DNA from: an uncultured Veillonella sp.
GTDB lineage: Bacteria > Bacillota > Negativicutes > Veillonellales > Veillonellaceae
Length of the DNA stretch: 36,120 bases
Assembly: GCF_900545795.1 (NCBI RefSeq)
Contig: NZ_URAR01000018.1
Location: 1 to 36,120, forward strand
Direction of reading: 5' to 3'
The notes beneath the pieces were generated by a model. That model saw nothing but the letters and a program-made list of their open reading frames with translations, did not search any database and was not told the origin of the DNA. Position 1 is the stretch's first letter. Every line of letters begins with the position of its first letter. Position numbers and translations under genes: made by a program. Positions 33,226-36,120 of this stretch are shown in pieces.

Positions 33226-34146
33226 TCATTTATTATGCTCTTTAGCATATTCAATAGATGCTAAAAAGTCTGCTGGCAAAGGCGCTTCAAAATATAACTC
33301 TTTGCCTGTAATAGGATGTGTAACGCGCAAACTATAAGAATGAAGTGCTTGCCCTTCAATAGGAAAATCCATCTTTCTATATCCATAGAAGGGATCATTT
33401 ACCACAGGATGCCCAATATGAGCAAAGTGCACGCGAATTTGATGCGTACGCCCCGTCTCTAATTGGCATTCCACCAAAGTATGATTCCCGTAGCGCTCTA
33501 GCACTTTAAAATGAGTCACCGCGTCTTTACTATTTTCAAATACTACAGCCATCTTCATACGGTCCTTTGGATGACGGCCAATAGGCGCCTTAATAACGCC
33601 CCGTTCTTCCACAATATTGCCATGAACTAAGGCATAATACGTGCGCTGTGCACTATGAGCCTTAACTTGTTCCGCCAAGCCTAAGTGAGCCGCGTCATTT
33701 TTAGCCGCCATCATAACACCGGATGTATCTTTATCTAACCGATGCACAATGCCTGGCCGAATTTCACCATTAATACCGGATAAATCCTTACAATGATATA
33801 GCAATGCATTCACCAAAGTGCCACTGTAATTTCCTACTGCAGGATGAACTACCATGCCACGAGCTTTATTTATGATGATAATATCATGATCCTCAAATAA
33901 AATATCTAATGGAATATTTTCAGGCTTTACTTCAGTTGACTGCGGCTCCGGAATCTCTACAGTTACTACACTATCCGCAGTTAACTTTAAATTACTCTTC
34001 CCTACCTTGCCATTAACTTGTACTAGGCCCTGTTTTACTAATTGTTGTACATAGCTTCTAGAGCCTCCTAATAAATCAGTCAAAAATACATCTAAGCGTT
34101 GCCCTTCTGCATCTGCTGACACTTGAAATTGTTTTATGTCGCTCAT
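33226..34146 (-). CDS. rluD: RluD-family 23S rRNA pseudouridine synthase
   Basis: Converts specific uridines in 23S rRNA to pseudouridine. It has an N-terminal S4 RNA-binding domain (about residues 15-65, RLDVFLTDLLGGSRSYVQQL) and the catalytic motif HRLDKDTSG with Asp138. 306 residues is normal for RluC/RluD-type enzymes, whose exact target sites cannot be told apart here. It starts immediately after the lspA stop. Confidence 0.93.
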   Translation of the reverse strand: MSDIKQFQVSADAEGQRLDVFLTDLLGGSRSYVQQLVKQGLVQVNGKVGKSNLKLTADSVVTVEIPEPQSTEVKPENIPLDILFEDHDIIIINKARGMVVHPAVGNYSGTLVNALLYHCKDLSGINGEIRPGIVHRLDKDTSGVMMAAKNDAAHLGLAEQVKAHSAQRTYYALVHGNIVEERGVIKAPIGRHPKDRMKMAVVFENSKDAVTHFKVLERYGNHTLVECQLETGRTHQIRVHFAHIGHPVVNDPFYGYRKMDFPIEGQALHSYSLRVTHPITGKELYFEAPLPADFLASIEYAKEHNK

Positions 34147-34596
34147 TTATTTATCCCCTTTCTCTGGCTGACGCCACACATGATAAATTAAAGCAGCCAC
34201 ACCAAGACAAATTCCAATGTCGGCTACATTAAAAATAGGCCAGATTCTAAAATCAAAAAAATCAACTACAGCACCTAAGTGATATCGATCCCAGCCATTG
34301 CCTAAAGCACCACTAACCAATAAAGAAGTTCCTACTTTTAAAGCCTTCGAACCATTATAGATATACTTGCGCAAGTAAAAAAGTACGCCTAATAAAATGG
34401 CGACAATCAACAAAAAGAAAATTCGTTGGTCTTCTAAAATGCCAAAAGCAGCCCCTTTATTCAAAATATACGTGAAATGAAACACATTGGGAATCACTGG
34501 TATAGACTCTCCCAAATACATGGTGTCTTGCACATAGATCTTAGTCGCTTGATCTAAAGCTAGCCATACTAGCCCCATAATTACATAAAAAGTCAT
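34147..34596 (-). CDS. lspA: Lipoprotein signal peptidase II
   Basis: Membrane aspartyl protease that cleaves the signal peptide of lipidated prolipoproteins. Four hydrophobic segments are visible, and the catalytic pair is Asp103 (in GALGNGWDR) and Asp126 (in FNVADIG). The 149-residue length is normal. It heads lspA-rluD-pyrR. A likely client in the window is the lipoprotein upstream of ackA. Confidence 0.94.
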   Translation of the reverse strand: MTFYVIMGLVWLALDQATKIYVQDTMYLGESIPVIPNVFHFTYILNKGAAFGILEDQRIFFLLIVAILLGVLFYLRKYIYNGSKALKVGTSLLVSGALGNGWDRYHLGAVVDFFDFRIWPIFNVADIGICLGVAALIYHVWRQPEKGDK

Positions 34597-34712
34597 TTGT
34601 TCTAATCATCCTTTATTATAATATATTACTCTTTATTGTAAGCTATGGACAATCAATTTGTCTATTCTCTCCTACCACTGTATGTTCCAAATATATTTAC
34701 AAATTTGCCTAA

Positions 34713-35303
34713 CTACCAGAGCTTAGTATACATAAAGGCACCATGGTCACAATAGACCAAAAACTTTCCACCCCGTCTCATGCGTGGTAAGCGTACAGCA
34801 GCTTCTTGTTCTGCATATAAACGCTGGAACCATATAAAATCATCATATACATAGGCTACAAAATATATATGTTGCCCCTTTGCCATAGAGTGATTAAAGC
34901 GTAAATAATTATCGCCATCTATCACTTCTAAATCTGGTCGATGTGCTTCATTACCAGTGACAAATTTTACAGCTTGTAATAAACGACCACAGCAACTGAG
35001 CTGCGCGGCACTGGTACTCGTTAAAATATTGCCGCAATGAGGACAAACATAAATTTTTATGCGTCTAATATTTCCCATATCACTTTGATTCGTCGATAAG
35101 CCTCCTTGCAATAACTTTAACACATCTGCCCCCAGTACCTGTGACAAAGGTTCCCATAACACCACATCAGGTATGCCCTTGCCACATTCCCACTTAGACA
35201 CTGTTTTATAAGTAATATGAAGCTGCTCAGCCAACTCTTTTTGAGTTAGTCCTTTTTCTTTACGCAACTGTAAAATAAGTTGCCCAATCTTGCCACTATC
35301 CAT
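34713..35303 (-). CDS. XRE-type HTH regulator with a superoxide-reductase-like C-terminal domain
   Basis: 196-residue predicted transcription regulator. Residues 5-60 are an XRE helix-turn-helix (LRKEKGLTQKELAEQLHITY, SKWECGKGIPD). A Cys-rich knuckle follows (CPHCGN at 87-92, SCCG at 103-106). The rest resembles the desulfoferrodoxin/superoxide reductase fold seen in a known clostridial HTH family. Possible iron ligands are His121, His138, His145, Cys185 and His187, but spacing is off: the usual CxxHG is shortened to CDHG and the two middle His are one residue further apart. It may thus bind metal differently or not at all. Monocistronic; target genes unknown. Oxygen or redox sensing is inferred from the domain. 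Confidence 0.8.
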   Translation of the reverse strand: MDSGKIGQLILQLRKEKGLTQKELAEQLHITYKTVSKWECGKGIPDVVLWEPLSQVLGADVLKLLQGGLSTNQSDMGNIRRIKIYVCPHCGNILTSTSAAQLSCCGRLLQAVKFVTGNEAHRPDLEVIDGDNYLRFNHSMAKGQHIYFVAYVYDDFIWFQRLYAEQEAAVRLPRMRRGGKFLVYCDHGAFMYTKLW

Positions 35304-35466
35304 ACGAAATCCTTTCTCTTGAGTAACTTCAATCTCACCTACTATGAGCTATAGCTTTATATTCCTAATACATAGGTGAATCATAAAAACTCAATACTAT
35401 CTAACTAATGTAAACATATACAATGAAAATGCTTATATAAGGTATCTTCGTGATTTAGTGTAATAT

Positions 35467-35504
35467 AAAAAGTCTACGCTTACAATCTATGCAGCGTAGA
35501 CTTT
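35467..35504 (-). terminator. Second hairpin downstream of the ferredoxin gene
   Basis: Perfect 11-bp arms AAAGTCTACGC (35469-35479) and GCGTAGACTTT (35494-35504) with a 14-nt loop, followed on minus by TTTTTATATTA. It may be a back-up terminator or the end of an unrecognised short transcript. Confidence 0.65.
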
Positions 35505-35532
35505 ATGAGACGATACAATCTAATAGGGCACT

Positions 35533-35557
35533 AAAAAAGCCCTCCGAAGAGGGCTTT
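35533..35557 (-). terminator. Rho-independent terminator of the ferredoxin gene
   Basis: On minus AAAGCCCTC, loop TTCG, GAGGGCTTTTTT: a 9-bp stem with a UUCG tetraloop and six T. It starts 12 bp after the stop. Confidence 0.95.
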
Positions 35558-35568
35558 AAGCATCCAAA

Positions 35569-35736
35569 TTATTCTGCTGGATGGATTGTACCAACTGGGC
35601 AAACGGATTCGCAAGAACCACAGTCGATGCAAGTGTCATTGATTTCGTATTTAAGTTCGCCTTCGCTAATAGCGCCTACTGGGCACACAGAAGCACAAGA
35701 ACCACATTTAATACATTCATCACCGATAACTCTCAT
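35569..35736 (-). CDS. 2[4Fe-4S] clostridial-type ferredoxin
   Basis: Small electron carrier of 55 residues, too short for most length cut-offs. It has two full cluster motifs, CIKCGSCASVCP (Cys8, 11, 14, 18) and CIDCGSCESVCP (Cys36, 39, 42, 46), each CX2CX2CX3CP, arranged with the usual pseudo-twofold symmetry. GGAGG lies 9 nt before the ATG. It is monocistronic with a strong terminator. Such ferredoxins take electrons from pyruvate:ferredoxin oxidoreductase and feed [FeFe] hydrogenase, which HydG in this window would mature; that link is inferred. Confidence 0.96.
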   Translation of the reverse strand: MRVIGDECIKCGSCASVCPVGAISEGELKYEINDTCIDCGSCESVCPVGTIHPAE

Positions 35737-36120
35737 GATTGGACACCTCCAAAAAATATACTAGATAATTTCTTGATTATCAACTCGTTAAGGAACTTAC
35801 CTTAAATTTATATTCTCATTATGACATGATTTTTCCATCTTGTCAAACTTATGGAGAATGATTTGTTATTATTTTTTAGCATGTACCTACAACTATTTTG
35901 CATAGAAGAACCGCACAACCATGCTATTTGATAGCCATTTTCAATTGTGTGTATTAGATTATTCCTTCAGCTTAGGCCGCTACTTAATTCTCATTTAAGA
36001 TTAGATTTAACTATTCATATAATGGGTTTTATTCTCATTTAACCTCTAACTTTACTTCTAACTTTACTTCTAACTTTACTTCTAACTTTACTTCTAACTT
36101 TACTTCTAACTTTACTTCTA
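35737..36120. other. Gene-free right end of the window
   Basis: No coding frame is recognisable. It holds a perfect 18-bp stem TTAAGG-AACTTA-CCTTAA at 35788-35805 some 50 bp before the ferredoxin ATG, which may be an operator, and the 12-bp array at the edge. About 230 bp between these show nothing I can name. Confidence 0.6.
36045..36120. repeat. 12-bp perfect tandem repeat, 6 or more units, running off the edge
   Basis: TCTAACTTTACT is repeated at 36045, 36057, 36069, 36081, 36093 and 36105 without any change; four bases of a seventh unit reach the last base. A related but imperfect ATTCTCATTTAA occurs twice just before. The full extent lies outside the window. Confidence 0.97.

Noticed and set aside
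35755..35783. TTGATA-N17-TATATT as the ferredoxin promoter
   Set aside because: Transcription would begin inside the GGAGG ribosome site, so it cannot give a normal mRNA.

Overview
The window reads as a continuous stretch of chromosome from an AT-rich anaerobic Firmicute of the Negativicutes type, most likely Veillonella or a close relative. This rests on gene content and order, not on a database match: a maf-radC-mreBCD-PBP2-minD-rodA cell-shape cluster, a bL27 with the Firmicute N-terminal extension next to its Prp protease, the HemZ/Fur pair, an [FeFe]-hydrogenase maturase (HydG), acetate kinase and a clostridial-type 2[4Fe-4S] ferredoxin. All of it looks chromosomal. I see no insertion sequence, prophage, integrase, CRISPR array, tRNA or rRNA. 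Every recognised gene but one (tmcAL) lies on the minus strand.

Region 1 (1-11463, read right to left): recJ, rel, dtd, an MBL-fold hydrolase, an AI-2E-family permease, fur, hemZ, hisS and aspS (cut by the window edge). Gaps are 75 bp or less, so this is probably one long housekeeping transcript, perhaps with internal starts. Region 2 (11825-13504): hydG alone, with a strong terminator. Region 3 (13505-13960): a gene-free stretch with a duplicated 127-bp module, a 17-bp-arm inverted repeat and the rpmA terminator. Region 4 (13964-20063): two rSAM-linked genes, rng, then mntP, then rplU-prp-rpmA. rng is closed by a terminator that overlaps the mntP promoter, and rplU has a clean sigma-A promoter and a 120-nt leader. 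Region 5 (20144-28798): maf, radC, mreB, mreC, mreD, PBP2, a long-tailed MinD and rodA, which build and orient the lateral wall; minC is absent from the place where it is often found. Region 6 (28833-32591): a lipoprotein-ackA operon, and divergently tmcAL, whose family uses acetate to modify tRNA. Region 7 (32620-35736): a SOR-like HTH protein, lspA, rluD, pyrR and a 55-residue ferredoxin.

The most unusual signal is a set of short tandem arrays, each with its own period: 14 bp x4 before recJ, 24 bp x6 inside hemZ, about 22 bp x9 and 15 bp x4 before tmcAL, and 12 bp x6+ running off the right end. The 22-bp array carries a TATAAT-like motif in almost every unit, roughly two helical turns apart. 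Other points of interest are perfect palindromes at two predicted transcription starts, a MinD with a 130-residue acidic linker and a basic C-terminal helix, and a regulator with an altered superoxide-reductase-like domain. I found no complete new multi-gene system; the novelty is mainly in noncoding and repeat structure.
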